Shown here: piece after piece, positions 1-12,216 of the stretch
Layout: every line of letters begins with the position of its first letter
How positions within the stretch are numbered: the first letter of the stretch is position 1
Source of the DNA: Branchiostoma floridae
Lineage: Eukaryota; Chordata; Leptocardii; Amphioxiformes; Branchiostomatidae
NCBI RefSeq assembly: GCF_000003815.2
Contig: NC_049985.1
Span: forward strand, 12,621,844 to 12,685,843
Length of the DNA stretch: 64,000 nucleotides
Reading direction: 5' to 3'
Notes under the pieces: model-generated
Told to the model about the DNA's origin: nothing
Databases searched by the model: none
The model's input: the letters and a program-made list of their open reading frames with translations, nothing else
Program-made: the position numbers and the translations under genes

Positions 1-454
1 TCGTTAGAGGGAACAGACCACAGAGGCAGCTGGACATTGGTTCTCATAGATGACAGGTTAGTAAGGCCTCCATAGCAGGCTCTTTGGGCCTTTTTTCCGC
101 CTTTTTTTTTGTGCTCATGATGCACTTTTTAGCTGGCCCTTTTTTGTACTGGATCGTTTTACCGCCGGCCGGAGCATCTCATTATCCTACACAGAGCTCT
201 GCTAAACCGGGGAGAAGTTTCCACTATATGTGGGCGTGGCCTCTAACAACCTGTCAGCCAATTAAAGAATCTCCTAAATGTTTTCTGTAAGTAAAACCGA
301 TTTTCTGACTTACTGACAGCTGGTACGTCAGAGGCCGCACGAACAAAAGTTGAAACCTCAGCCCGGTTTAGCAGATTTTCCCGAAGGACAAGGTGCATTG
401 CATAGACCATAGGTGAGGCTTGTGTGTTGATTGTTGACTATCAACTCTCCGCAG
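1..454. other. Upstream intron end of the KY-CARD gene, with a 176 bp inverted-repeat element
   Basis: No coding sequence is supported here. The stretch ends in a plausible splice acceptor (ctctccgcag, ending at 454) for the first exon seen. Positions 199-374 are bounded by inverted copies of about 22 bases beginning CTGCTAAACCGGG, which look like the ends of a small MITE-like element. I see no clear target-site duplication, so the mobile-element reading is tentative. Confidence 0.4.
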
Positions 455-3400
455 ATGGGGTATCATAGACACATCATGGGGTTCTCATCACATGATCGAT
501 GACGACATGGAGGAACTAGAAGAGGTGTACTCCGTCGAGGAGTTCTACTTCTTACCTGACCCAAGCCGCTACATCATCTCTCATTACCCGGATGTGGACG
601 ACATGCAACTTCTGCCCAAACCAATTTCATTAACAGACTTTGAATCTCACGTGAAATGCTGGCCCGACTTCTTCTCCTATCACCTTAAACTGTTGAGTCA
701 TCACCAAGGATTGCTGAAAACGACAGATGGCGAAGTTACCATTTATATCGGCTTCAGGCCAGAAGATCACAACAAAGTCAAGTTCACACACCATTTCAAG
801 ATGGCGGACAACGGAACAAAATGGCGGGGGGTCAATCTTGACAGATTCGTCAGACAATCGCGGAAGAAAGACGCGGTCAAGTTCGTTTCCTTCCCACCAG
901 AGAAGGGAAACTTCTTGTTGGACATTTTTGTCGGAGTTGAGGGGGAGAAAAGTAACAAGTTTGTTTGTAAATACATGATAAGTTGTGCTGAGGCGCTAAG
1001 TGACACTGCGAACTGTCTCGTACCGGAGTGGCAGGGGAACTGGGGACCGGGAAATCAGGTGCTAGAGAAGGGTGTGGTGCCAATATCTCACCGGTCATCT
1101 ACCATCACCTGTAAGGACGGCAGGGCACAGGTACACTTTGCCCTATCACGTGATCTCCGCTTCAGCGCTAAGCTGTACGAGAACAGCATCCAAGACGGGC
1201 ACCTGCTACGGAACGTCGCGCACGAGGTACGGGACGGGGTGGTCACGTTTCACATCGCCAACTCGCAAGTGGGGAACTGTGGTCTGGTGATCTACGCTCA
1301 AGACGCAGCCGGCGAGGAAGAGGGCGAAACTCCACCACTGTGCAGCTACATCGTCACAGGTGGAAAAGCTGACATTGATCCATTTCCAGAAGTTTCCAAC
1401 GGCCTGTTCGGACCTATCGAGCCCCTGTTTACGCAGCGCGGGCTATCGGTGAGACCAAACGAAAGTGCGTTCTTCGAGACCAGCACAGGAGAGGTGGACA
1501 TCAGAATCTTCACAAAGAGACCGCTGGTGTGGTCTCACAAGCTCACATGGGAGACCGCTGAAGAGAAGATAGACTTCAGCAACCACGTGTTTCGTCAGAC
1601 GCAGGAAGAGGAGGCGCAGTTTTGGCTCCGGCTGCCCTGGGAAGGCTGGTATCGGCTCGCTGTGTTTGCCGAAGAGCTCGGCCACGAAGGCAGTCTGCGA
1701 AACGTCACGAACTACTGTGTCCACTGCACAGGCACGAAGCCGGTGTGCGAACCGTTCCCTTCTGTCAATGGCGACCAGTGGGGCAAAAACGTGCCCACAT
1801 TTCGTGACCTTAAACTCTCAACAGACAGCCATTCCGACGCCTACATTCCTTGCCGATCCCGGGAAGTTGAAATCAGACTGTCGTCTGCAATACGAGTAGC
1901 TTTTCTCAGTCAGTTCAGACATGAAGAAAAAGACATGTCGTACTACATGTGTGTGAGGTCACTCGATAATGGGAACAAAGGAGCGTTTCTTGTCCGTTTG
2001 CCCGAAAATGGTCAGTACTGCCTGGAGATCTTCTGCAAGGAGATAGACGACGAAGAACCCAGCACTGATGTTGTGAACTACTTGATACATTGCGAAAGCA
2101 TGGCGCCTAAGAACGTCCGACAGTTTCCGCGCGTGTCTAACGCTTGCTGGGGTCCGATTTTTCCTCTGTTCACCGAGTTTCACCTCAAACTCGTCACTCA
2201 CGCGGATCCTCTTGTTGTGTGCAATTCCGGTGCAATACGCCTGACTTTCGAAAACCCAAACGCAGTGGCTTTGACCTGGACGCTCAACCACTGGAACAAC
2301 GGAGCAGAGAAAGACTGTAAAAACTATTGTTTCGTTCAGGAAAGTGCTGCAGAGGAAAACTGTTCTACTGCTCTCGTTCTCTTGCCGCTCAATGGTTACT
2401 ACAAGTTCTCTCTGTACATTAAGGATACGAGTTACGGCGACAAACTATGCTGCGTTGTCAACTACCTGTTTGACTGCATGAGTCGGGTACAGCGATGTCC
2501 CCTGCTGCCGAGACCGCTGGAAGACTGGAGGCCGGAGTTTCGTGTTGACCAGCCCCTGACAAGAACACTTCCTATGGGAGAAACTGTTCGGTACAAGGTC
2601 AAAGTGCCCGGGGCTTATGATGTCGTCGTCATCACTTCAACAGGTAAAACAATACCCCCATAGGGCCTAGAGAAGGCAATCTATCTTTCTGTGTTAGTTA
2701 CAGACTGGTATGTTGTTCATCTTGAAATCACCTTACAGCCGTAAGGCTTGGTTATAATTGCCTGGGTGCCAGACAGGATCGGGCAGCTACCCAGTTTATT
2801 CGGGGGCCCAAGGCATTCAGCCCGCCAATTTAAAATTAGAGCTCCGAGGAGTTTAAGCCCGAAGGAGAGGGCAGCGAAACTCCGAGTAAACTGGATAGCA
2901 CCCAGGGTAGGTTGCAAGGACAGAACTGTTATGGAAACACCCATTGTTTATAAATGATAATAAAAACACTGCCTAGTAGACCTCACAAAGTCTACTAGAC
3001 ATACCATACTTTTTTGTCATGGAGAATTTGATGACCATAAGCACAGTCTCAATGGTGTTCCTCAAAGTGGTATTCCCTGCAGGTGATCAATCGCTTTGTC
3101 TCATTACGATGTTGCTCTCCGCTGTTTCTAGGCTTCTTGTGCCACCTGAAGCAGACGGCAGCAGGACAGTGGGAGGGGCAGGTCACCGTGCCGCCGGACG
3201 AGGAGGACCGAGGAAAGCCGATGACGCTGGCTGCCAAGTTCAGCAAAGACGACCGCAAATTCTCCCTGCTGCTGGAATACAGAGTCGGTAAGTTGAATAA
3301 CTATCAGTAGAGTCCATACAGGACCTACGGGCCACAACAAACATTTCTAAGAAAATTTGTGGATTGTTACATCATTACAGAGAATGTGTAAGAAGCTATG

Positions 3401-6400
3401 TATTTGCTTTGTTGTTGCTTGTATGCTATTGAACTAGCCGCACACTGAACTTTTGAGGAGCTTCATACTTTATATTCTAGGGTTCGTAGCACCAGAGTGA
3501 GTTCACTGGACTCCTTTCATGTACAATATGGGATCTGAGAGGTAGTGGTCATAGCGAGACACTTTTTGTTACAATGCAGCTACGGTACTATGATTGGCAG
3601 GTGCATCAGACGTTTTCACGATAAACTGTATTTTCTCTGACGCCTTACTTCAGGTGACAGCAGTTCGTCAGTACGGACTGTACTGTTTGAGACAGACCAG
3701 AAGGGTGGAACAGAGACGATGGTGCTGAGAAAGGCAGTAGACAGGTGGCAGAGAAGGGAGGCCCAACAGGGGCTGGAGGAGGCCTACCAGGGGTTCCTGA
3801 ACAGGTTCGAGGAGGCCATCGTGGCAGACATGGACCCTACTCCCGTCGTTCCCAGGCTGGTGAGGGAAAACATCCTGACCGAACGAGAAGAGCTGAGCTG
3901 TAGGGAAAATGTGAGTCACACATACATCTGTATGCGCATATGCATGTTTTCTGCGCTAATCAAGTAAAGGAAGTGGTGAACACTTACAGAACAAGAGTAG
4001 ACACTTTGGCAAATTACTTTGCGGCTTGCACTTCTATGCAAACTTTTCATATACATATAACTGTTATGACTTGTCCTTTTTTACCATTTGTCTTTGATCA
4101 TTCTATTATACTCAACGCAAGTCTTTGAATTAATCTCTAGCTAGTTAAAATGATTTGAATCACTGTCCTTGTCACAAGTATGTTTCCTATCTCTACCACA
4201 TGTATGCGTCCTACGTCTGTATCACATGCATGTTTCCTATGTCAATACTGCATGTATGTTTCCCATGCCTCTACCTCGTGTATGTTTCCTACGCCTCTAC
4301 CACGTGTATGTTTCCTATGTCTTAACCAAATGTATGATTCCCAGGCCATTGTACTTGATATTAGCCTTCGGACGCGAACTTGCAAATAAACTTACTCAAC
4401 GCGGTCTGCCTGCAGGTAATACTGAACCCCCCTGCGGCTAACCGGACGGTAGTGCGCGCGGTACGGAGGGAGGGAGAGGACGCCTTCCTGGCGTTCCGGG
4501 ACTCCCTACAGGACTCAAGTCAGGTGGAGATAGTCAAGCTCCTTCAGGACGTTATCGTCGACCAACCAAAAGGTACCAGTCCAGCCTTAACTTCCGCAAC
4601 GCGTTAGAGAGACGTTCACAAATCGGTGCATTGCCCGAGTCGTTATTGCCTTCTCTGCTTAGCACTCAGAAGGTAGAAAATAGTATAGTAGAATTTAGTT
4701 GAACACACATCACTACCAGTGGACTTGCCCCTGCTGGAGTGATTGCACACAGGTGTGTGGCCAAAGGGACATTGAAAGGGAGATGGTCGCCGATCTGTGC
4801 ATTATGTGATGCGGGAAGGACTCAAACTTAATTCACGTTGCTTTATCATGTCTAAGATTGTGTTTCAAAAGGCTAATCAACTAAAATGTACTCAAATGAC
4901 AACAAATGTTCGATTCAGCACCAAGGACAGCAACACTTAGCACAAGACCTATACGTTAAGAATGTTATTTCTCGGGTTGCATGACTTTCCGTGCCGGATT
5001 ATGCTGCAAAAATGTAATGTATGAAAACAATTTTGCCACCCTTCAACCTGTGGCATATAATGCGGTTTTCAGGCAGAGCAAAGATACAGAGGGTCCACCT
5101 TCTACCTGTCCAAGATGGCTGTTCAGATGTATTTGACGTCAACTTAAAAAAACAGTGATATATGTTCAAAAACTAATAGCCTGGGGAAAGAGTACACCCT
5201 GGCATATATATTATGTTCCCAGACATGGCCGTGCGGAAGAAGCTCCATGACGCCATCAGGTCCCGGAACAGGAAGCGGCTGCTGACGGCGATGGAGGAGT
5301 ACAGGGCGCTGGGGCTGAACGCGGAGGATCCCATCCTCAAGAGCGCCGAGAAAGCACTGGAGATGCTGCACGTTAGACAAGGTACTAACTCTGTCTTCGT
5401 ATTCCAGCAACTGTTCAATTTCAACATTTCTTGCATTGAGGGTTAATGAAGACCGGTCATATTTTGGGATGGTCCCAATTGTCTTTGTCTTTCAAGTACA
5501 TAATTATGTATTTTCTTACACAACTCAGTTTTGTATCTGTTATCTTAATTCAAATGTTGCAGGTTTTGTACAAGTTGCGGCAAGCAGCTGTTCACAGACA
5601 GACAGACAAATGCAAACAAACAAGCACAATCGCACACGCAAGCACACACCAAAAAACAAAACCTTCTTAGCGAAGGTACAACCAAATTTAATGATATCGT
5701 TTCACTATTACCTTCTCCAGTTCTCCGTGACGCCATCTCCGCTAGGCGGCGGGACCCCCTGGAGAGAGCGCTGTCCATGGCGGCACCCCACCGGCACGAC
5801 CTGACGGACCTCCTGGAGCAGGCGGAACTCGTCATCGCGAGCCTGGCGCGTCTCGAGTCGTTACGTCACCAGATCTTGGAGATGAACCAAAGCACAGTAT
5901 CAGGTAAGAGTGGTTTTTAGGCTTATTCTTGGATATCCACTCTCACGTATTTCAGAGTAACCGCTTGACGGGAAAGTCTACTAAAGTATTCGTCATCTTA
6001 CCAATGTACAACTTAACTTTCCTGATTGTCGTCTCTCTCCACAGAAATCAGAAGTTACGCGCACCCACCTCCTGCCGTAGAGAGGGTCATGTCGGCCACG
6101 TTCCTGTTGCTTGGAAACCAAGAATCGGACATTTTAGTAGGCACTTTTCATGAACTTGTATTAACTACTAGTAATATTCAAGTCTTCGCCGGGTGTGTGT
6201 GTGTGTGGGGGGGGGGGGTGCTTTATAACCACTTTACTACTGTAGTAACACTGCCTATTGCTGAATGGATAAGGTAAAACACATTTCCATAGGCCATTTT
6301 CTATTGGCATTAACGTTGCCGATGTTATGCACAGTCAAGGAAAGTTCCATGCAGACATTTGTTTTAAATCCGTAGTTCTCAGAAATGCGTGTAAGCTTAT

Positions 6401-7130
6401 AACGTGGAGGTAAGTGAAATATGACGTTGTTTTCAGGACTGGAAGTCTCTCCAGGCGCTGATGGGTAAGACCGGACAGGACGGCCTGAAGCGCCGTGTGC
6501 AGCTGTGCGAGCAGAGCGCCATCACCATGGATACGGCCATGAAGGCCAAACTGCTGCTGGAGGGGCTGGACCTGGGCGTGGTGAGGGATGTGAGCGCTGG
6601 GGCCGCCGCGTTCTACATTTGGGTGAGTATGTGTTTCCATACGGACATTGAGATGGGCTGTAGTCTGTGGTTGGAAGACAAGGGGCGATCAAGTAATAGA
6701 TTTACATTTATGGGCGGGAAATATGAAGTTTGAGATTTGGTTCAAGTGAAAAGAAAGGAGGCTGATCAGGAATCAATTCCTATCCAATCAGAACACAAAC
6801 AGGCACATCACTAACTCAACTTGTAGATAACTCTCTCTTGTCACTACAAACGAACTCCAAGACCAAGTCTGACTTACCATGCTGAGGAAGAGATAGACTA
6901 GTATAGACAGAGTGCCCTAAAGTAGCTATAGCAACTTTTTATTGTGTGTCATTGTAAAAAGTAAGTCCTAACATATGTTTTTAGGAGAGAGCCGTAGGTT
7001 TGCGACTTACCTAGACATCACCGTCTCTCACTGATCCTTTTCCCGCTAGATGAAACATTGCTACGATTTCTTCCAGGTAAAAGGACTGATCCGAGAGGTG
7101 GAGGACGCCGCTTCTGTACAGTCAGACTGA
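455..7130 (+). CDS. KY/hillarin-type Ig-repeat protein fused to a CARD and a dynein-stalk-like domain (5' partial)
   Basis: Exons read as 455-2643, 3132-3287, 3654-3910, 4416-4572, 5223-5381, 5721-5903, 6045-6136, 6437-6622 and 7050-7130 (TGA). All have GT-AG borders and matching phases, giving about 1,152 residues with the 5' end off-window. Exon 1 is open upstream of the ATG at 492 and begins WGIIDTSWGS, then FYFLPDPSRYIISHYPD. This resembles the catalytic-Asp end of the transglutaminase-like domain of kyphoscoliosis peptidase and the segment after it. About five KY-type Ig-like repeats follow, with units ending YMISC, YIVTG, YCVHC, YLIHC and YLFDC. Exons 3-4 encode a CARD-like helical bundle (VVPRLVRENILTEREEL, REGEDAFLAFRDSL). 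Exons 5-6 are helical repeats (LxxAIxxRxxxxLxxAL). Exons 7-9 resemble the dynein heavy-chain stalk (PPPAVERVM, LLLG, DWKSL, VRDVSAGAAAFYIW). I infer a cytoplasmic scaffold or immune signalling role; whether a protease activity remains cannot be judged without the upstream exons. Confidence 0.8.
2761..2906. repeat. Short inverted-repeat element in intron 1 of the KY-CARD gene
   Basis: The segment is bounded by inverted CCTGGGTGC ends. A second pair of related inverted blocks lies inside (ACCCAGTTTATTCGG against the complement of the 3' side). This suggests a small non-autonomous DNA element. No target-site duplication is obvious. Confidence 0.4.
4180..4345. repeat. 26-bp minisatellite in intron 3 of the KY-CARD gene
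   Basis: Units starting ATGTTTCC recur at 4180, 4204, 4230, 4256, 4282, 4308 and 4334. Spacing is 26 bases after a 24-base first unit. The consensus is roughly ATGTTTCCTA followed by a CTAC-containing spacer and ATGT. Long open frames across it arise only because the unit lacks stops in some frames; it is not coding. Confidence 0.85.
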
Positions 7131-7849
7131 GGCATGACGTTTTTGCGAAGAACTACAGAGGGAAGTCGTTTACTTGGACAAGTTTTATTGCCCGTCGTCT
7201 CAAAACAAATACCCAGCACAGCAGACAAGTTTCACCTGCCTAGTATTACTATTCCTTAAGACATACTAACTTCAAGAAATACCTTTAGACTGTAAAGTAA
7301 TATGAAGGCACAGAAAAGACTCGCCGTATTGTAGAACATAAAGATAAGGCAAGAAAAAATACATTTAAGTGTAGATCAAAAGTGTACCTTGCGTCTCCCA
7401 AATGCAGACTTAGAGATACTCAGAGCAGCCATGTCTAGAATACGCTGAACCAAACATCTCAGTTGCAATATTTAACAAAAAATCCAAACTCAATTTAACA
7501 AAGTAACCTAATTCTATTGTTGAAATAGTAAGGTTCTGATTAGATAGTTCTGATACATACACGAAATAGTAACATAATTAGATTCTTATGAGGCTTGATT
7601 TTCTGACCCAATACTCAATTGATTTCATTGATGCTACGTATAAACTTATTATGTTCTTACTATTTGTTGCAAAGACATGACGCATGACAAACGTATCACT
7701 TATATGCCACATTACGTATTATAACATGTACCGGTAGGCGAAAACAATAAACTGAAATGCTCTATGATATGCCCAAATACGTCTCTATTTTGTATCAAGC
7801 TGTACCCTTCCTTACAAAGTGAGGACTCTTCCCATCTTGTGGGTGCAAA
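7131..7849. other. Convergent 3' spacer between the KY-CARD gene and cyclase copy 1
   Basis: This contains the 3' untranslated regions of both converging genes. I see no further coding potential. The left part (to about 7260) has a diverged copy at about 11490-11620, marking the left part of the tandem duplication that produced the second cyclase gene. Confidence 0.6.
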
Positions 7850-10573
7850 TCACGGAAGAAGAGTGAAGAACAGCCCTGCGAGGAAACACATGAGACCGAC
7901 CATCGGCTTTGCTGTTCCCGCTGCCCCTACTGTACCACCGAGAACACCGATCATGCGTAACGGGCCCCCGCTGCCGTCTCCGATCTTCATCGGCAGGGCG
8001 TACACGATCGCGCCCTTCGTGGGCAGCTGGTCCAGGTGGGCCACGTTCTCAAACCCTGGCACGTTGGCTCCGAACAGGATTTGATGCACCTCGAACGTCT
8101 AAAGGTTTAAAACAAAAGAAAGAACTCGATTGGCATACGTAGAACTCGTATGAAAATGTGTTCTTCCGTCAAGCTGTAAGAATAAGGTCATGACTTTAGG
8201 TAGAGAAATACGCGGTGCAATGTTTTAGTACTTACAGTGGACTGTCCGTAGTCAAGAGAGGCCGTGTCGATACCAACAGCGTGCATGCCACGATTCTGCA
8301 CGAGCCAACGAGCGCCATCTGGGTGTATTCCAGGGAAGTGCAGTAGAGACGTGTTCTTGGTGTCTGTGCCGAGGTACTGGCTCTTGTCGGGCCAATACTT
8401 GCCCCAACCGGTCTTTACTGCAAGGGAGTATGCAATACTTTATTGTAATCATCAAGGAATTTATTGTAATCATCATATAACCTCATTGTACTCATTAAGA
8501 TAGGAATCATAGTTACTGCACTCAAAGCAAAGCATTTTTAGCATTGGATGGAAGGTAGCTGCATTGACCAGGATGATTGTAATTCCTGCTAATTATGCTA
8601 ATATTGAGAATAAAATAAGTTACGAAATTATACCTACCAAACAGTAAGCAGCCATCAGGGATCCTGCCGTGCGTATTTTCCCAGTCCTGGAAGTCCTGTG
8701 CGGTGACCATGTATTCCGCATTACCAGTTGTCTTGGCGGATATGTCCACCACCACGGCTGGTCCCATCAGCCGCTCGATGGGAATGTCGTCCGCTGCAGG
8801 AAGATGTTTCATTTGCTAATTATTCCATTTAAACGTATTAGACGTATGCTATGTAAGAAATGTTCTTGGTGTAACTGTTCTTTTCATATTCAGAGAGTAT
8901 TAGACTATGGCTATTATATAAGTTCCTCAGAATCACATTAGTATGTGCGTTCCGAATGACTGGCCGCCATCTTGGATCTATGCTCCCAACCAACATGGAG
9001 GCATTGCTCTGACGTCACGCAAATATGGGTAATAAATGATTCCCATAGAATCACATTAGTATGTGTTTTTCCGAATGACTAGTCGCCATCTTAGATCGAT
9101 CCAACATACCAACATGTCGGCACTTGCTCTGACGTCACGCGCTCTGACGTCATCTATTTGAATGACTTACTTCTCCAATTGTTCCTACTGAAGTGCGCAG
9201 GCGCGTCCAGATGGGTACCCCCGTGTTCTGCCGCCTCCAGTTCAGAAGACTCGAACCAGAAACCTCCGGTTGTGTAGTTCCTGAACACGTTTGTCAGCCT
9301 GAAAGACTTTAACGTGGGCCAGTAGATGGTGGTCCCGTCAAATGTGTAGGTCATGTCAATCACCTTCGGGTTGCCCGGCAACACTGCGTCACTGGTGGTC
9401 AAGAACAACAGCGCAACCTGACAAAACCCAAGAAAAATGTTAGCACTTAGAAATGATGCAACCGGTTAGTTTTGCCGTAAATCAAAATCATCGCTAGCTT
9501 TGCAGGCATTGGCAAACGATCCATGCAGGGTAAAAACTATACCTCCATTGCTCATGGAGGTAACAAGTGGCAAAGTTGACAAGGCCACATGATGGTCCTA
9601 AATGGACGGCAGCGAAAGAAAAAGAGATTACATGCACTGGTGATCTGAAAGAAAAATCTAGCCTCGCCCAGCTCTCAGGCCTTCCATTTTCGTGCCTTCT
9701 CGGTCGGTAACAACTCACGAACGACCTTGTCACTCCGTGACATGTATTGTATTCACACAAATGCCTTCAAGCCAAAGCGCCTGGGCTTGCCCAGAATGTC
9801 CAGGCTAGCTAGTAAACATTGTTGTGTCATATGTCACTGTTCTATCTATGTTAACATCTCATTTGAACATGTCATCGCAAGCTTAAGTTCCATGACCTCA
9901 TACCATTATCAAGTAATTTCTAACACACTTTACAATGCAAATGTATGAATTCCGAGCCGCTGAAGAATCCAGTTGAGGCTCTGAACTGTCAGCCACCCGT
10001 TCACATTAGCAATGTGACACCAACAATGCAAGTGTCCATACAAATGGGCAAATGGGCCAAGGAAAAACTGGCCTGCAAGGCTCAACGTATACGCGTAACG
10101 CTGCATTGTGTCATATCCCTTCCCTTTCAGATGCCTTCACCTTTTGTGTTCAAATAGTCTACCATAACCAGATAGACTAAATCCAAACTTTTGGGCAAAA
10201 CAACTAAATTTAGTATTCATTCATAGCGGCTAAAGAGTATGTCAATCTATCGTTTTTGTCCCCCGGCCTCTCTGGACGTGGGTGGGTCGTTCAATGGTCT
10301 TGGTGGTATTCTATGCGGGAAAGATGAACAAAAGGAGCATGAAGAAAGTAGAATGATATGATTTCAAAACGCTAGTGCATTGGGATGCGCACGCATTTCA
10401 AGACCAGCAGGCCAGGATCTGTTCAACGTATGGCCCACGGGGTTAAATTTCGGCATTCCTTATTGTACACCATTCAATAGTCAGCCTGTGTTGTAACTAC
10501 ACTGTAACTAAGGTACTTTTGAGTAGCAAACCCATCAACTTACCCATATCAGGATAACGTGACGAGCATCCAT
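7850..10573 (-). CDS. Secreted cyclase-family protein, copy 1 (kynurenine formamidase/isatin hydrolase-like)
   Basis: Five exons on the minus strand: 10573-10544, 9417-9171, 8793-8638, 8417-8236 and 8098-7850 (stop TGA at 7852-7850). They have GT-AG borders and consistent phases and give 287 residues. The N-terminus MDARHVILIWVALLFLTTSD looks like a signal peptide. The metal-binding cyclase signature HGGTHLDAPAHF is intact. Further family hallmarks are VKTGWGKYWP, a GIHPDGARWLV...GMHAVGIDTASLD block and the late segment EVHQILFGAN. The family hydrolyses amide or lactam bonds with a divalent metal (N-formylkynurenine, isatin); the substrate here is not deducible. A hydrophobic C-terminus (MVGLMCFLAGLFFTLLP) suggests a GPI-anchor signal. 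It sits tail-to-tail with the KY-CARD gene and is followed by a near-identical paralogue. Confidence 0.88.
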
Positions 10574-10911
10574 GATTTACGATGAAAGACCAGAAGCGGA
10601 ATTAGAAGACACCTGGACATCCGTTAAAAACAACTTGTCGGACCTTCGGGCAAGGCAAGGAGTGTCCAATCAGAAACCTGACTGAGAAAAGCCATTAAGA
10701 TGTCAGAGGTCACATTGTGACGAAACATCAATCAAAGCGAAACATGTTGACTTGGAAAATAAAGCATCCGAACTAACTTAGCCTATATCCCCGACCAATA
10801 AAATAGGACAATGTGGGTTAGGGTGGGTTAGTGCACCATGGTTAGTGTTGTCAACAGTCCATGTCAAAGGTCATTAAACGTCACCTATTGTTCTTTTATC
10901 GTGGTTGTAAT

Positions 10912-11037
10912 TACTCTCCAATCAGAGGTTAGGCTCTTTTGTCAATACAAGATACAAATACAAAATAGAATGCCAGATAAAAGCGACTAAAAAACCTTAT
11001 AAAAAACAGCCGGAACCTAACCTCTGCTTGGAGAGTA
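10912..11037. mobile_element. 126-bp MITE with 9-bp target duplication (TACTCTCCAA family)
   Basis: Terminal inverted repeats of about 22 bases start TACTCTCCAA and run into CAGAGGTTAGG. They are flanked by 9-bp direct repeats, ggttgtaat (10903-10911) and ggttgttat (11038-11046), differing at one base. The same terminal sequence bounds the element at 63393-63508, which also has a 9-bp duplication. A 9-bp duplication is usual for Mutator-like elements, so a MULE-derived MITE is a reasonable inference. No transposase is present. Confidence 0.75.
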
Positions 11038-11369
11038 GGTTGTTATCTCTAAGAAGGACCACAAGGAGGGTCACCTCCTGAAGGAGGTATTGTGGTTGGT
11101 CATGTTGATGTGTGGAGACTGGCTGCAGACAGGGCGTGCTGGAATACTCTAACTGCCTCATGCGTCGCACGACGTGGGAGCTACTAAGTCTAAGTCTAAG
11201 TAATGTTGATACCTTCGCAGCCAAAACTCACGAATCGATCCCTTCGCTGCATTCGTATGTAATTTTGCATGTCGTTTAGTATGCCCCGCATGATACACGC
11301 CGTTTTCTTTACATAGTAGCTGTTATTGTAGGTAAAGGTTCTTACCATGGCCAGTATCACATCCTTGAT

Positions 11370-11620
11370 CATGTTTGCGACCTATCTAGACATCATCGTC
11401 TACCACTGATGCTGTTTACCCGCTACGATTTCTTACAGGTAAAATGACTGATCAGAGAGGTAGATGACGCCGCTTCTGTGAGATCCAGAGGAAAGACATT
11501 TCAAAACTTCAGAGAATTGTGATTTACTTGGAAACGTTTAATTGTCCGTCGTCTCTAAACAAATACCCAGCACATCAAACAAGTTTCTCCTGACTTAGTA
11601 TCATTAGTTTTAAGACATAC
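11370..11620 (+). pseudogene. Duplicated, dead copy of the last exon and 3' UTR of the KY-CARD gene
   Basis: This stretch aligns by eye with about 7005-7260, which holds the final exon of the KY-CARD gene and its flanks. The counterpart of exon 7050-7130 lies at about 11410-11490. It has lost the acceptor AG together with the start of the exon (the GATGAAACATTG of copy 1 is absent). The terminal codons are altered, although the block encoding VEDAAS is still recognisable. It was carried along when the adjacent cyclase gene was duplicated and shows no sign of function. Confidence 0.8.
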
Positions 11621-12216
11621 CAACTGAAATAAATACATTAAGACTTTAAAATCTATGAATTCGCAGAAAAGACTTGCTTCCGTAAAGTCACCCTCACGTA
11701 TTTAGTAGAACATAAAGGTGAAGTAAGATGAATACATTTATTCGTAGGTCAAAATTTTATATCCCAAATGCAGACTTACAGATGTTCATAGTAGTGTCCG
11801 GAATAAGCTGTATCATACATCTCAGTTGCAATATTTAACAGAGATTCCAGACTTAACTAAATTCCTAAAATTCTACAAGACAGTCACAAAGCAATGATTA
11901 GATAGTTCCAACCGTAGTGACATAGAATCTTACATACACGGAACAGACTATTAGAATTTTTTTATTTTCTGTAGCGTGCCCAAGACACGTAACCGCTGTC
12001 ATAGATGTTACATATAATCTTATACTGTGTTGCAAAGACATGACGCATAACAAACGTATCCTTTGTGTGTCATATTGCGCATTATAACATAGAAGGCGAA
12101 AATGATAAATTGAAATTGCTCTATGATACATATACCCAAATATGTCTCTATTTTACATCCAGCTTTAGCCGATTCAAAATCCGAAGCCTTCCAATCCCAA
12201 CCCCGTGGATGTTAGA

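Noticed and set aside
492-494. ATG at 492 as the true start of the KY-CARD protein
   Set aside because: The frame stays open upstream through DTSWGS to a good acceptor at 454, and that segment matches the family, so the ATG is probably internal.
4180-4441. Open frames rich in MFP/SYV repeats
   Set aside because: They are translations of a 26-bp minisatellite in three frames with no splice context.
11410-11495. An extra coding exon between the cyclase genes
   Set aside because: It resembles the last exon of the KY-CARD gene but lacks the acceptor and first codons and has no partner exons, so it was called a duplicated pseudoexon.
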